Positions 32,674 through 43,106 of a DNA stretch of 64,000 bases are shown here, piece by piece. Each line of letters begins with the position of its first letter. Within the stretch, counting starts at the first letter, position 1. The DNA comes from Ceratobasidium sp. AG-K (lineage: Eukaryota > Basidiomycota > Agaricomycetes > Cantharellales > Ceratobasidiaceae). The notes under the pieces were generated by a model that was given only the letters and a program-made list of their open reading frames with translations, ran no database searches and was not told the DNA's origin. The position numbers and the translations under genes are program-made. The stretch is from NCBI GenBank assembly GCA_037039685.1, contig JAWNGF010000017.1, positions 62,001 through 126,000 on the forward strand. The letters are read 5' to 3'.

Positions 32674-34592
32674 CTAGCAAATAATACTGGTCCAAATCTC
32701 GTTCATCGTGTTTCGCAGGTCGTCCTCTACTTCCTTGGCCTCACATTTTAGGAAATATTTGTAATACTCGACACGCACACTATGTGCACGAATGAGTGCT
32801 TCCAGGAACTCCTGCATTTCCGTGACTTGAACTTCTTGCAGTGGACCATACTTGGACCTCTTCATCCAATTCGCCACTGTCTCCCCGATTCGTTTGTGGA
32901 GCGGCGGAGGCCGAAGGTCAGGTTCACGCGTGAGATCTTCCATGGGTTGCAATTCGTAACCTGCAGTCTGAAATTCTGATGTTGGAAATAGGTTAGTGTG
33001 AGTGCGGGAACGTCAACTTACTACTGCCGCCATATTTTTGACTTGTCTAATTACCATACTATCCTTGAACGAGTCTAACCGCGAAGTAATCCTTGCTCCA
33101 TGCGCCTGGCTACAGACAGCAGCCACCTACGGATTTGTCAGCCCAGTTTATCTGTTTACAATAGTGATCGCCCAACCTGAGAGCTGAGAGATGCTTTCAC
33201 GCTTGAAAATGCAGAGGTGAAGTGGACGACTATCTCATCTTCCCACTCTGTTACTACGCGCTGAAAGGGTATTACTGCAAGATGTTTTGATAATGTTATT
33301 AGCCAGGGGAATCCAGCCGAGCTGCACATATGTACCAATATTCGGTGACCCTGCCGGGTTATAAATGTCAGGGTAGGGGTCCCATTTGTTGCATTCCTCC
33401 GTAGGTGTTAATAAGTTGCTCAAGGCGGTAGTGTGTTCGGAGATTGTTCGCTGGTGAAATTCTTGCCATTTGTTCTCTATATCGTTCGAGTCCTCGATGA
33501 TCGCCCTATTACACCTCTCCATTGACTTGTCTTCCAGGTTGAGCTTCCAGATTCCACCGTAGACTATATCATTGTAATCTTCGGTATGCACGCGGTCAAC
33601 GTAAGTGTGAAATATCGCATTCCAATGAATGGATAATGATGCCTTGAGACGGTCATATTCGCTATTACGACTGCGTTGCCGATGAAGTGACTGCGACTTT
33701 CGACACTGTGCACAGTTGTCTATGTGAATGAGGAAGTGACTAGTCTGAACCACGTCGCGGGCTATACGGGCCAGTTTGTTCCAATCATAATCGAACCTTG
33801 GGCTTGACCTCCACGTGGTTTCTAATTTTTGCTGTATGGTATTACCTTCCTTAGAACCAACAGTGAAAGGTTCCAAGAAAGGTCCAGGGTGGGTGTTGTT
33901 GGGGCTTCTATATCGCTTGACTGCGTTGTCACACGGACTCGTCTAAACATAATGTGAGATAATACAAGTTGGCCGCAATATTAATGGTGATATACCTCCT
34001 GTTGCGTACCAGTACCATCCCAGTTAGAGGCGGCACAAACCATGCATAATATGATGGTTTGCGCAAAAAAGTAGCAGTTATAGCGCTGGAGTGTGTATAC
34101 CCTGGATTTCTGATGCTCGGCAATCGCTCGACATATCTTCAAAACGAGCATTAGATGCACTTCAACGCTTTCCTTGAACACGATCTCAATGAGGCAGTCC
34201 GAAGCACCAAAGCTGCCATCATCTAGTGAGGATATATTATCGATCGTGTCGTGCGCATCCACTCCCTCGGTATAGATTGCGTTCAAAGGCAAATTCTCCT
34301 CTCGTTTCTGACGACGGTCGACCCGAAAAACATTGCCGCCATCTCGAAGGCTAAACGCAACGTACTCGTGGAAAAAAGGGGATTCACGCTCCTTTCGTAG
34401 CTGTATAGTCCCTATAATAGGGTCTCTCGGATTCTCAGACCTACGGCGCTCATACCAGTCATACAGATCGTTCCCTCTCTCCCACGGGGAGTTGAACGCT
34501 AGTCGTACAGGCTGGTCCAGTTTGCACAGCCTTCGCCTAGCAACGATGATGGCGTTAGAGAGTGTAGCAGATGGTTGTATGGGGTGCGACAT
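32674..34592 (-). CDS. Unrecognised family protein, copy 1 (566 aa)
   Basis: Five exons close exactly: 34592-33996, 33942-33336, 33274-33177, 33126-33022 and 32967-32674. The N-terminal half has PFFHEYVAF, RVDRR, a DTID segment, CLIEIVF and YTLQRYNCYFFAQTI. The middle has a CAQCRKSQS Cys pair and DRLKASLS. The last third is predicted helical, with IPFQRVVTEWEDE, ALIRAHSVRVEYY and MNEIW. There is no signal peptide. A paralog with the same exon phases and near-identical exon sizes is at 45023-46916 in the same orientation. The His in FFHEY and the Asn-Cys in YNCYFF recall permuted papain-fold (LRAT/PPPDE-like) enzymes, but this is only a pattern resemblance. I do not recognise a named family. 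Confidence 0.82.
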
Positions 34593-36240
34593 TAGAGTAT
34601 AGGATTGAAGTCGGTTGCGAGTTACTCGGTTCTGGCTTGGTGTAAGGGGATCACGGGCTTTGCCGAAGCGCCTGTATCAAGCGCTTATCATCTGAAGCTT
34701 TGGAAGACGATTGGTTGATTCACGTGTGTCAAACGCTGTCGGTTGCAAGAATGTCGTTTATGTCTCTCTTCACGGGGTGTCTTTACGGCGCTTCTGAGAG
34801 TGTTGGGAAGTACTTAATTTCAATTTTTGGTCCCCTATTGGTGTTTGGTGCCTTGTCCGCCAGACATACCACAGGAGATTTGCCACATAGTCTACGTATC
34901 CGATTTTTTCTGTAACTAATACTGGGTTTAATATGATTTCGCTAACAAAGTGAGGCACATGCGCCTATTCCGTTCTTATGCGCGGCCGAAATACACAGCG
35001 TGAGCTCGTTATCCAACTCGTTATTCGGTTGGGCGTTAGTAACAATCCACGCATAGATTATACCTTGAATAATTCACAAACGACTGTCTGAGGTCTGGAA
35101 CTGAGCTTCAGAGCGTCTCCAAAAATAGTGTACAACAATCTGAATTGTTTAACTAGACATAAAACCCAGTCGCTCCTGTTATCTGCGTATCATGACGAAG
35201 CTTGTGAATCAGCGTTATAGTTATAGGATACCCCATCGACCTAATCATTGCAGACGCACTGTCTCATCTTCCTCACGAATACTTCTAATTGGTTGTCCCG
35301 CAGGCGGGAGCGAAGGCACATACGCGTTGCGGTTACCACGCCATGGTGAAGGGCTCAACAACATTAGACCGTTCTTTGCATTAATGTTGGCTTAGAGGGG
35401 GTCAATACATCGTCTATAAGTCATAAGAGCTAAATATCCGAACCCGTGGTGTTCCTTCGGATTCATGGATTTTGGCATTATTGAGGAGTGTCGAACCATT
35501 GATTACAACGCTCGGATACTAGATGGGTATAAAACTACAATATAGTTTGCTCTTTTTGGCATAAAAATATACACCTTGGGTGAGAAAATATGGTGTCTAT
35601 ACTGACTCTCTTCCACGCCTAAATACTACTGACAAATTTTCGCATAGCTTCTCAGTGCTCAAGCAAATCCGTCGGTTCTCTTTTGGGCTTGTGAGCGCCG
35701 ATTTGCTTGTGCGTGCTCGCTTAGGTATAGGAGCACCAATTGCACGGCCACTCGGGTGCTCCTGAGAGCTCCTTTACCCAAGCGAGCACGTATGAGCAAA
35801 CCGGCGCTCGTTAGCGTCAGAGGATTTGGTGACGTGATGAATTGGTCGAACTGGCCTCGAGGATGATATCATATCTATATGCGCCTGCTTCCGACCAATG
35901 GCAAAGCGAGGAGCTAGGTTCGGTACAAGAGTAAACAAAATTATCCCTGCGAGACACCCATTAATGTGCTGTAACCGTACGCGTAAGTTTCCTCTTGATC
36001 ATGAACTCTTGAAAGGTGTTAGCACGTGAGTTCCTCTCATTCAACGCCTTATTTGGCAAAGCTGAGGGCCTTTCGGCCATCATGCTCTTCATTTCCTGCT
36101 CGTCTGCGTTTATCAAATATTATAGTCGTTCCTTAGCTCACTTACCACGCCCCCGGCGTCCGCTTAACGGACACCTACTAGCCATATCACTACTCTTCTT
36201 TACCTTCGCATAGTTGTCTCGGTTGTCTCGCGGCGGTTAG
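34593..36240. other. Intergenic region left of the LINE
   Basis: It contains the promoter side of the 566-aa gene, a large palindrome at 35692-35810 and short unconvincing ORFs. No RNA gene is seen. Confidence 0.45.
35692..35810. repeat. Palindrome / foldback, about 119 bp
   Basis: The left arm begins GAGCGCCGATTTGCTTGTGC and runs to AGGAGCACC. The right arm is its imperfect reverse complement, from GGTGCTCCTGAG to GAGCAAACCGGCGCTC. The arms are about 45-55 bases with a short loop. It lies 430 bp from the 3' end of the LINE. Confidence 0.8.
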
Positions 36241-36253
36241 ACCTTGTGTTCTT
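36241..36253. repeat. LINE target-site duplication, 3' copy
   Basis: ACCTTGTGTTCTT sits directly beside the poly(T) run (36252-36270, the element's poly(A) on the minus strand). The same 13 bases occur at 42716-42728 at the other end. The last TT overlaps the homopolymer, so the true length may be 12. Confidence 0.85.
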
Positions 36254-36597
36254 TTTTTTTTTTTTTTTTTCAATCCTAATTTATTGTCTTTTAACCTTGC
36301 GGTTATGTAAGACATGTACACAGTGAGAAGAAGGGGCAGTAACAAAAGGGTATTAGAAAGGGAATAAGAGGAATAAGCCCGTTACCGCAGCCCGTTAGAC
36401 GAGCCTACGCCCCCCTAACGTCCGAACCGCAAAGCGATCGTTTTATACGGCCTCCGGGGATAAGAGGAAGAAAAAAAAAAAAAAACGAAACGAAAGTAAA
36501 AAGGGGGGGGGGGTGCAAATGCACCGAACTGTCACCCGTGTGCGTGTCATCCGTGTCGGCGCCCGAGGCGGTATTGAGTTTTTTGCTCTGGTGAGGG

Positions 36598-39500
36598 TTA
36601 ATTGGTTCCACGTTTCCGGCCTGCTCGGTTTTGTTCTTTTCTCCCTTGTAGTCGTCTCATTCTTCCGGTCTCGTAGATGTATTCCATGAGGTGCTTCGTC
36701 GACGCTCCTGGTGTGAGTAACGTTTTGATGTTTCTTGAGGCTCCTCCCATTTGGCGATCTCTCCGCGCCCGTTGTCCCGTGTAAGCTACGCAATCCATCA
36801 GGTAATGCATAATCGTTTCCGATCGTTGCTTGCATTGAGTGCACCTGGAACTTTCTCTTGCTCCAAATCGTTGGAGGTAACTGGCTGTGGGGAAATGCCC
36901 TATTCGCAGTTGGACAAGTGTCGCATAGTGTTGCCTGGGTAGACCGGTAGCTTTTGTACTGAACTCGAAAGAAGGGTACTTAGCATCTATTTTCCTCATT
37001 CGCTCCGTACGCTCTAGGCCTTCTAGTCGTTCTTTTTGCACCTCTGCCATGTTTGCCTTCCACGTTCTTCTTGCCGCTGTCGGATTCGTCGGTATCGGTT
37101 TTCATAGGTGCGTTGGGAGTTTGTCGTTGTCGAGGCCAATTCCCTTGGCTGCTTCTTTTGCCGCCTCGTCTGCCATCTTGTTTCCCGCAACTCCTATGTG
37201 ACCTGGGATCCACCTCGTCGACATTTGGAGTCCTATGTGCCTGTCTTCTGCTCTACGTATCAGCGGTTCTAGCGCGGTAAAGAGGTACGTCACATTTTGG
37301 GCTATTTCGCTCCAAATGGTTTTTAGGACTGCCTGGTTATCTACAAAGAAGGTTACTTCTAGGTCCATTGCTGGACGCTTGCTGAGTAAGAGTTGAAGGC
37401 CCAGTTGAAGGCCTAGTATCTCTGCTTCGTACACCTCATGGTCTTTGTCGGTGCCAAGTTCTAATTTAAGTGTCCTCGGTTCACGTCCTTCGCGAAGTAA
37501 CACCGCCGCCGCTCCCACTTTCCCGTCGACCATAGATCCATCGGTGAATATCTTGATGTCAGACTTGAGCATCTTTTCTTGACGTTCGGCTTCTTCTTTT
37601 GACTCGGCAATGATTATGTTGAGGTTCCTGAGCGCTTTAGGGAGTTTGGGGGTTTTTGGGTTGGGCTGAAAGCTGTTGATGTTGACTTTGCTGAACTTGA
37701 ATAGGGCGTGCATCGGCGATTGATGAGCCTTCGGACATTTCTGGCCTTCTTTGTCGACTCGTTTTCGTAGGGGGTGGTTGCTTGGTAGGGTTGCGAGCCG
37801 AATTGCTGCCCAATGGCACGTCTTTTGTAGCTCTAGTTCCACTGGGTAGATACCTGCGTGTACGTCAACTGCATCTGTAGGGGAGGTTCGTAACGCGCCT
37901 GTAATGTTCAATGCTGAGTGACGTTGCGCGGATTGTAGGCGCTTTGTGAAGGTTACTGCTCCGACGTTGCGCTCGCCACTGGGTCCGGTTCGGATCGGAT
38001 CCCACCAAATTTCGGCTGCATAGGTGACTTTCGGGATAAAGACACTTTGGTGAAGTCTGTGTGCGGCTTCTGGGGTGAAGCCGTGGTTGATCCTGGATAC
38101 GCGTTTGATTAACATGGCCCATTTGGTTCCTGTTTTCAGTATTTTCGCTCTCTGCTCCCTCCACTGCAACTCCTCATCAAAAATGACACCCAAGAATTTG
38201 TGTGACATTACCGGTTCGATGTCTGTGCCATTTATTTTCACCGTCCTCGCCTTCTGCTCCTTCTTCCTTGTGAACCCGATTAATGCTGTTTTCTCCAATG
38301 CAAAGTCAGACGTGTGTTCGCTGGCCCAATGTAGTGCGCCTCGGTCCCTTTCCATCATGTTCTTCAGCTTATCCGTCGCCTCGTCCATTGTTGGTGCTCG
38401 TGCTAGAAAGGCAATGTCGTCAATGTAGCCCACCGCGAGCTCTTTGTCTCTTTTCTCGGGTGATGCCACCTCTACTAGTCTGCTGTTATAAATGAGGTAA
38501 TACACGCACGAAAGTGGGCAGCCTTGGTCAATTCCATGTTTGATGTCCAAGCAGTCCGATGTGTAGTCGTCAAATTTGAGCTGCGTTTGTCAACCTTCAA
38601 GTTTCCGTTCCGTCCACGTGACATACTCCTCGGGGATTCTTCTAAGTCGCATGTTATGGGCTAGAATTGTTGGGCTCGCATTTGGGAAGGCCCCGGTGAC
38701 ATCTAAAAAGAGGCCGGCTACCACCTCCCTCGCTCTCCACGCGTCTTTGATGTACGATGTAAGGGTGTGCATGGAGTCCGTTGTTGTTCTGCCCGCTCTT
38801 CCGCCGAAGTGATGACTTGGGAGTAGGTTGTGAGTCTCGACGATGTCGTTTAGGTCGTTGGCTACGCAAGTCGAGAGGATTTTTGAGATGACGTTTAGGA
38901 GTGCAATGGGTCGGTACGCCTTGGTTGCTGAGTAATCTGGACGTTCGGGCTTCCTGAGTATGATGGTTGTTGAGCGCTTCCAGTCATCTGGGTAGTATCG
39001 CAGGTCGAAAGTGGCTCTAAACAAAGGGAGCAAGTGCTTTATCAGTTCGTTTTTGCAGTTCTTAAACACACAATTAGGTATCCCGTCTGGCCCTGGCAAC
39101 TTGAATGGTTTGAGGTTGTCGATTGCCGCCTCGATCTTCTTTCTGGTAATTAGTCGGAAGTTTGTTGCTGCCTGCGGGTATGCGTCTTCAGGGACTTTGG
39201 AGTCGATTGGAGTTGGGAAAAAGGTATCGTAGAGCGCCTTGCTTTTTTCTTGATTCGAGTTGACCAGGGTCGGATTTCCGTTCTTGTCTTTGGCTTGTAG
39301 AGCAGGTATCCGTGTGGCTCCACCATCTGTTGGTTCACTAGTCAGGTACTTGTGTGCCGTCCACAGATCATTAGCCTCAGCTGTGTCAATAAAGCGGTTC
39401 CAGCATTCGTCCTTGGCTTGCTTGATTAGCTTTCGGTACTCGATGTCGTATTCTCGTAGCTGTTCTTGGATCGGATCGTCTGGGCCTTTTCGGGCTGCTC

Positions 39501-40533
39501 GGTTCGCCAGGTTGTTCCTCTTCTTCCTTTTAACGCTGAGCTTCTTGTTCCACCATCGTTTGCTATGGGGCCCTATTCTTGAATTCGGTACACATGTCTT
39601 GATTGCGTTCTGGATTGCATCGGTGACGGTCTTGTGTCGGCTCTCGAAGTTGGGTATATTTGTCAGCTTTGCTGTGCTGCTACCTGCTAACTCGCTGGTT
39701 AGTGTTTCTTGGAATCTTTCCCAGTTGACTTCTCTAAAGTTCCTCCGTTCCACCGGTCTCGATTTATCGTGTTCCAGGTTGATTGTCATGCATATTGGGA
39801 AGTGGTCGGTTGATACAACGCGTTCACGTTGGTCGGATGTGCATTTTGCCATACGTTCAACTGTTGATACGTCCATGAAGACTTGGTCGAGTCGCGAGAG
39901 GTTTTTGGTTGTGGTAAGTTTGTGTGTCGGTAGTCCTGGGGGCAGTGCCATTACTAGGCCGTGCTTGTCTAGTAGGTCTATCAGTATCTGTGCGTCGGCT
40001 AGTTTCGATTCGGTGAATAGGTGCTCATTCCGTGGTTCATCCCAGAGCGGATGGTGTTGATTGAAATCGCCTAGCAGAACAGTTTTTGCGTTCCATGGTC
40101 ATGCTGATAAGTGCGTATCTAGCTTCTTGATCGTGTCATTGTGTTCGCCGTCGTTGTATACATTGATTATTTGGACAGCGCCTTGCCGTGTGTTGATTTC
40201 GATGATTGTGACGTCTCTTGAGTCAATGTCAACGGCCCTCCAGCTATTTGTTGAGAGTTTCTTGTTGACTAGTAGGAGTGACCTTGGGCGTAAAGTGCGG
40301 TCAATACGGTGTGTAGATGGATAGACTGAATACCAGTGGCTCGTGACGCTCGTTGCTAGTCCGAGGCTATTAAATGCTGGTTCTTGAAGGGCTATTACGT
40401 CCCACTCCGCTGGGGATAGGCCGTTGAAAATATCGTAATGGGTAATGGGTGATTTGTTGACGTTGAGTTGGAAGATCTTAAGGTCCGTGCGGGTGTTCTC
40501 TGTTCTCGGGCTTATGTTGGGTCGATTATTCAT
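36598..40533 (-). pseudogene. LINE ORF2: APE endonuclease-RT-RNase H, three in-frame TGA stops
   Basis: The frame runs 1,312 codons from an ATG at 40533 that overlaps the ORF1 stop as ATGAATAA. The endonuclease begins FQLNVNKSP with ALQEPAF, then a GDFNQHHP segment and STDHFPI. RT has LPGPDGIPN, RPIALLNVISK, FLDVTGAFPN and the YIDDIAFLA catalytic box. RNase H has IFTDGSMVDGKVG, the E of YEAEILGLQLGL, FFVDNQAVL and WIPGHIGVAGNKMADEAAK. A C-terminal C-x2-C-x7-H-x4-C knuckle is near 36930-36790. In-frame TGA codons lie at 40099-40101, 38590-38592 and 37102-37104. No frameshift is present. Confidence 0.92.
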
Positions 40534-42571
40534 TGGTAGACGGCATCGGGGTTTTGGGGTTCTCTTGTTGGGTTGTTTGCGAACGTGTCGGTGTCGTGCC
40601 CAGACTCCATCCCTGGCTTGCAAAAAGTGACGCCTGCTGCCTGGGGGCGAAGGTAACGCCTCCTTCCGTGGGCCGTGCTAGGTTATCGGGACGCAGGTGG
40701 GGGGCTTGTTCGCGGTTGGGTGGGGTCGAAGGGGGAATTTGCGCCGTTGGTCGTGGGGTATTTTCGTTGTCTTTGTTGCCTTTTTCGGTCCAGCGCATAT
40801 TCGGTACGAAGATTGGTCGAGGTTCGTATGCCGGTTTAACAATTCTGCTCCTGGTCCGGTTCTCCGCTAGCTCCCACGTTTCGGGGTCTTCTGTAATGAA
40901 GTAAGTGTAATATCTGTCGGCTACTTTGTCTGAGTGCGAGGTAGACTTAGCGTAGTAACCCGGGCAGGACTTGTCCCACGTTGGGTGGCCTTTCTCGTTA
41001 CATGTAATGCAGAATGTGTTGTTTCGGTCGTTGCATGCTTTCGTGTCGTGTTTTCCCCCGCAAGTTCCGCAGTGTTGCTCCGAGATACATGTTTCGGCCT
41101 TGTGTCCGTAAAGCTGGCATTTGAAGCAGCGGAAAGCGTCGGAAATTAGTTTAGAGGACTCAACTGCTTTGCCTCCAATGTGTTTTCTGTGTTTTATCCA
41201 CTCGTTTGCCGCTTGTTTCGTCTTGCAATTAATAACCAAGTGTGCTGTTTTTTGTTCAGGCGCTCTACTAGCTGGGTTTCGGATCCACCGGAGGTCGATG
41301 ATGTCGCCTTGTTGAAAGCCGTTGTCTTCTGTAATCTTGGCAATTGCTGCTTCGTCGATTTGGAAAGCGACTGGGACCTGCTCGGCTAAGATTGGGAATT
41401 TGCGGGGCTTGTACGTTGCGGAGACGCCTAGTAGACGGGCAAATTTCTCGCACACATCTGGTCGCGTTAGCCAGTCCTTTTCTTCTGTACTACTCATCTC
41501 GATTAATAGCGCTTTTCCTCGTTGCACTTTGACCGTAACAATCTCAATTGATGTAGGTCTTCCTTCGTCTCCCGCCTCCTCCACAAGTTTTTCGAGTGCT
41601 GACTTGGCTTTTTCGAATGCGGCAGTGTTTGAGACTCCCGTGAGGGCGTTTCCGCCTTCTGCTTCGAGCTCGAGGAGTAGTTGTCTGTCGCGCTTCCCCT
41701 CCGAGTTCTTGGCTCTGTCGACGTCTGGTGTGTCGTGGTAATGTCCACTGGGCCGCTGATGGAATCCTGAGCGGGCCGGGGCCCCCGTTGTCGTTATGTC
41801 GGCATAAGATGAGATACCGCCGTTTTCTGGGGAGAAATTGTTGTCAGCAAAAGGTTCGAAATTGTTCCCCCACCCTCGTGCAGGCGCTCCGCTCCCTGCA
41901 TGCTTCAGCTCCTCAATGGCTTTCCCGTGTTTGAGTGTTGACTCGATCAAACTTTCGATCTTCTGTGATAGGTTATCGATCTTGGTGTCGGTGTTGGTGT
42001 GGGTCTCGATCGTCTTGCTTGCTGAGGTTACTAGGCTCTTTCTAATATCTTCCAGGTCCTTTCTTTCGTTGTTGGCCCGACTCTTGATTAGTGATATCTC
42101 CATCCTATCGTTCTCGATACGTCTCCTCTCGTTCTCCATCTTTTCTTCGGCTTGCTTCGTCGCCTCTGTCGCTTTTTGCTGCTCTTCGGTACGAATGTTG
42201 TCGAGTCTGTACGTGACCGCCGATGCAGTCGCTGTCGCTATCATCTGCATAATTCCAAGGTTCAGCACCTTGGCCGTCGAAGACATCACTATTCGACAGT
42301 CAGTCTCCGTTTTGTCCAAGTTCTCCGCAGTATTGGTTAAGAGGTCAAGCATGTTCGGGAGACTCAGCTGTGCTCCGTTTCCCGGGATTAGTTCTCTATC
42401 CACCAATATTTGTAGCGCTGTATCCGCGTTAATCCCAGCTAGAATATCCTTCACGCTTGTTGATTGAGTCGGGGGGGCTGATTGTTGTTCTGTCGGTATG
42501 CTGGGTGTTGTCTCCCGTGTTGTTGCCTTTCGGCTGGACGCTGCCGCGTCCCGAGTCCTTCTATTGGACAT
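40526..42571 (-). CDS. LINE ORF1: gag-like nucleic-acid-binding protein
   Basis: The intact 681-aa ORF starts ATG at 42571. The N-terminal third is Ser/Thr/Gln-rich, then comes a long Glu/Lys/Arg coiled coil (about 42190-41900) that could mediate trimerisation. Three zinc knuckles lie near 41140-40950: CFKCQLYGHKAETC, CGTCGGKHDTKAC and CITCNEKGHPTWDKSC. The protein would bind the element's RNA to form the RNP. Unlike ORF2 it has no stop. Confidence 0.92.
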   Translation of the reverse strand: MSNRRTRDAAASSRKATTRETTPSIPTEQQSAPPTQSTSVKDILAGINADTALQILVDRELIPGNGAQLSLPNMLDLLTNTAENLDKTETDCRIVMSSTAKVLNLGIMQMIATATASAVTYRLDNIRTEEQQKATEATKQAEEKMENERRRIENDRMEISLIKSRANNERKDLEDIRKSLVTSASKTIETHTNTDTKIDNLSQKIESLIESTLKHGKAIEELKHAGSGAPARGWGNNFEPFADNNFSPENGGISSYADITTTGAPARSGFHQRPSGHYHDTPDVDRAKNSEGKRDRQLLLELEAEGGNALTGVSNTAAFEKAKSALEKLVEEAGDEGRPTSIEIVTVKVQRGKALLIEMSSTEEKDWLTRPDVCEKFARLLGVSATYKPRKFPILAEQVPVAFQIDEAAIAKITEDNGFQQGDIIDLRWIRNPASRAPEQKTAHLVINCKTKQAANEWIKHRKHIGGKAVESSKLISDAFRCFKCQLYGHKAETCISEQHCGTCGGKHDTKACNDRNNTFCITCNEKGHPTWDKSCPGYYAKSTSHSDKVADRYYTYFITEDPETWELAENRTRSRIVKPAYEPRPIFVPNMRWTEKGNKDNENTPRPTAQIPPSTPPNREQAPHLRPDNLARPTEGGVTFAPRQQASLFASQGWSLGTTPTRSQTTQQENPKTPMPSTNE

Positions 42572-42715
42572 TATTATGCAGAAAATGTATTAGACAAAGT
42601 GCAAGTTCGGTATCGCCTAGAGAACAGTATGAAAACTAGTAGGAAAACCACTTATTCCAGCTCCAGCGTGTTGGCTGCCAGAATTTGCAATTAGTGCTTG
42701 TGGTGGTCCCCATCC

Positions 42716-42728
42716 ACCTTGTGTTCTT
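42716..42728. repeat. LINE target-site duplication, 5' copy
   Basis: ACCTTGTGTTCTT is identical to 36241-36253 and marks the 5' end of the minus-strand element at 42715. Confidence 0.85.
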
Positions 42729-42747
42729 GTAGCCAATATAGCTCTAC

Positions 42748-42966
42748 AAAAAGCCCAAAATCTCGTTCGTCTCGTGGGGTCTCGGGATTCAGGAGAGGTG
42801 CTCGTCTGGCTCCCAAGCGCCCGTGATGTCTCGTGAGCCCTCGCGAGATAAGCGCGCATTTCGCTCTTGATTGCTCGCGAGCCCTCAGGAGCGCTTAGGA
42901 GCCGCCACGAGCTCGACGAGCACCTCCCATTGATCCCGAGACCACACGAGATTCTTGGGTTTTGGT
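42748..42966. repeat. Long imperfect palindrome, about 219 bp
   Basis: The left arm (about 42748-42848) reads AGCCCAAAATCTCG... through GAGGTGCTCGTC to CCCTCGCGAG. The right arm (about 42868-42966) is its imperfect reverse complement, from CTCGCGAGCCCTCAGGAG through GACGAGCACCTCCC to ACGAGATTCTTGGGTTTT. The arms are about 95 bases with a 20-base loop. It begins 20 bp outside the LINE's 5' target duplication. Confidence 0.85.
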
Positions 42967-43106
42967 GACGAAAGTATTTTTTAAAAAAGAAAAAGAAGGC
43001 GTTAGCACGTGACCGTCGGGGCGATAAGAAGGGTTGTTTACGTCAGTCTATGACTAACACGTGCGACCACCCACCAATGCACAACACAACTTGATCTACC
43101 AATGCC

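Larger units (their letters stand above)
36254..42715 (-). mobile_element. Full-length non-LTR retrotransposon (Tad1/I-like LINE)
   Basis: The 6.46-kb element is on the minus strand. It has a 144-bp 5' UTR, ORF1 with CCHC knuckles, ORF2 with endonuclease, RT and RNase H, a 3' UTR with a C/T-rich tract, and a poly(A) tail. A 13-bp target-site duplication flanks it. Presence of an APE endonuclease and an RNase H domain fits the Tad1/I group known in fungi. ORF2 has three in-frame TGA codons, so this copy is not autonomous. It separates two paralogous host genes. Confidence 0.93.

Noticed and set aside
36465..36510. A-rich and G-rich homopolymer tracts resembling a second poly(A) tail
   Set aside because: They lie inside the LINE 3' UTR. 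The true tail at 36252-36270 abuts the target duplication.
39260..40060. 266-codon plus-strand ORF with Ser/Leu/Cys-rich sequence
   Set aside because: It lies opposite LINE ORF2 and has no motif; antisense shadow.
41838..42467. 209-codon plus-strand ORF that looks hydrophobic, like a membrane protein
   Set aside because: It is antisense to the coiled-coil part of LINE ORF1; the Leu/Ser/Phe richness comes from reverse-complemented Glu/Lys codons.
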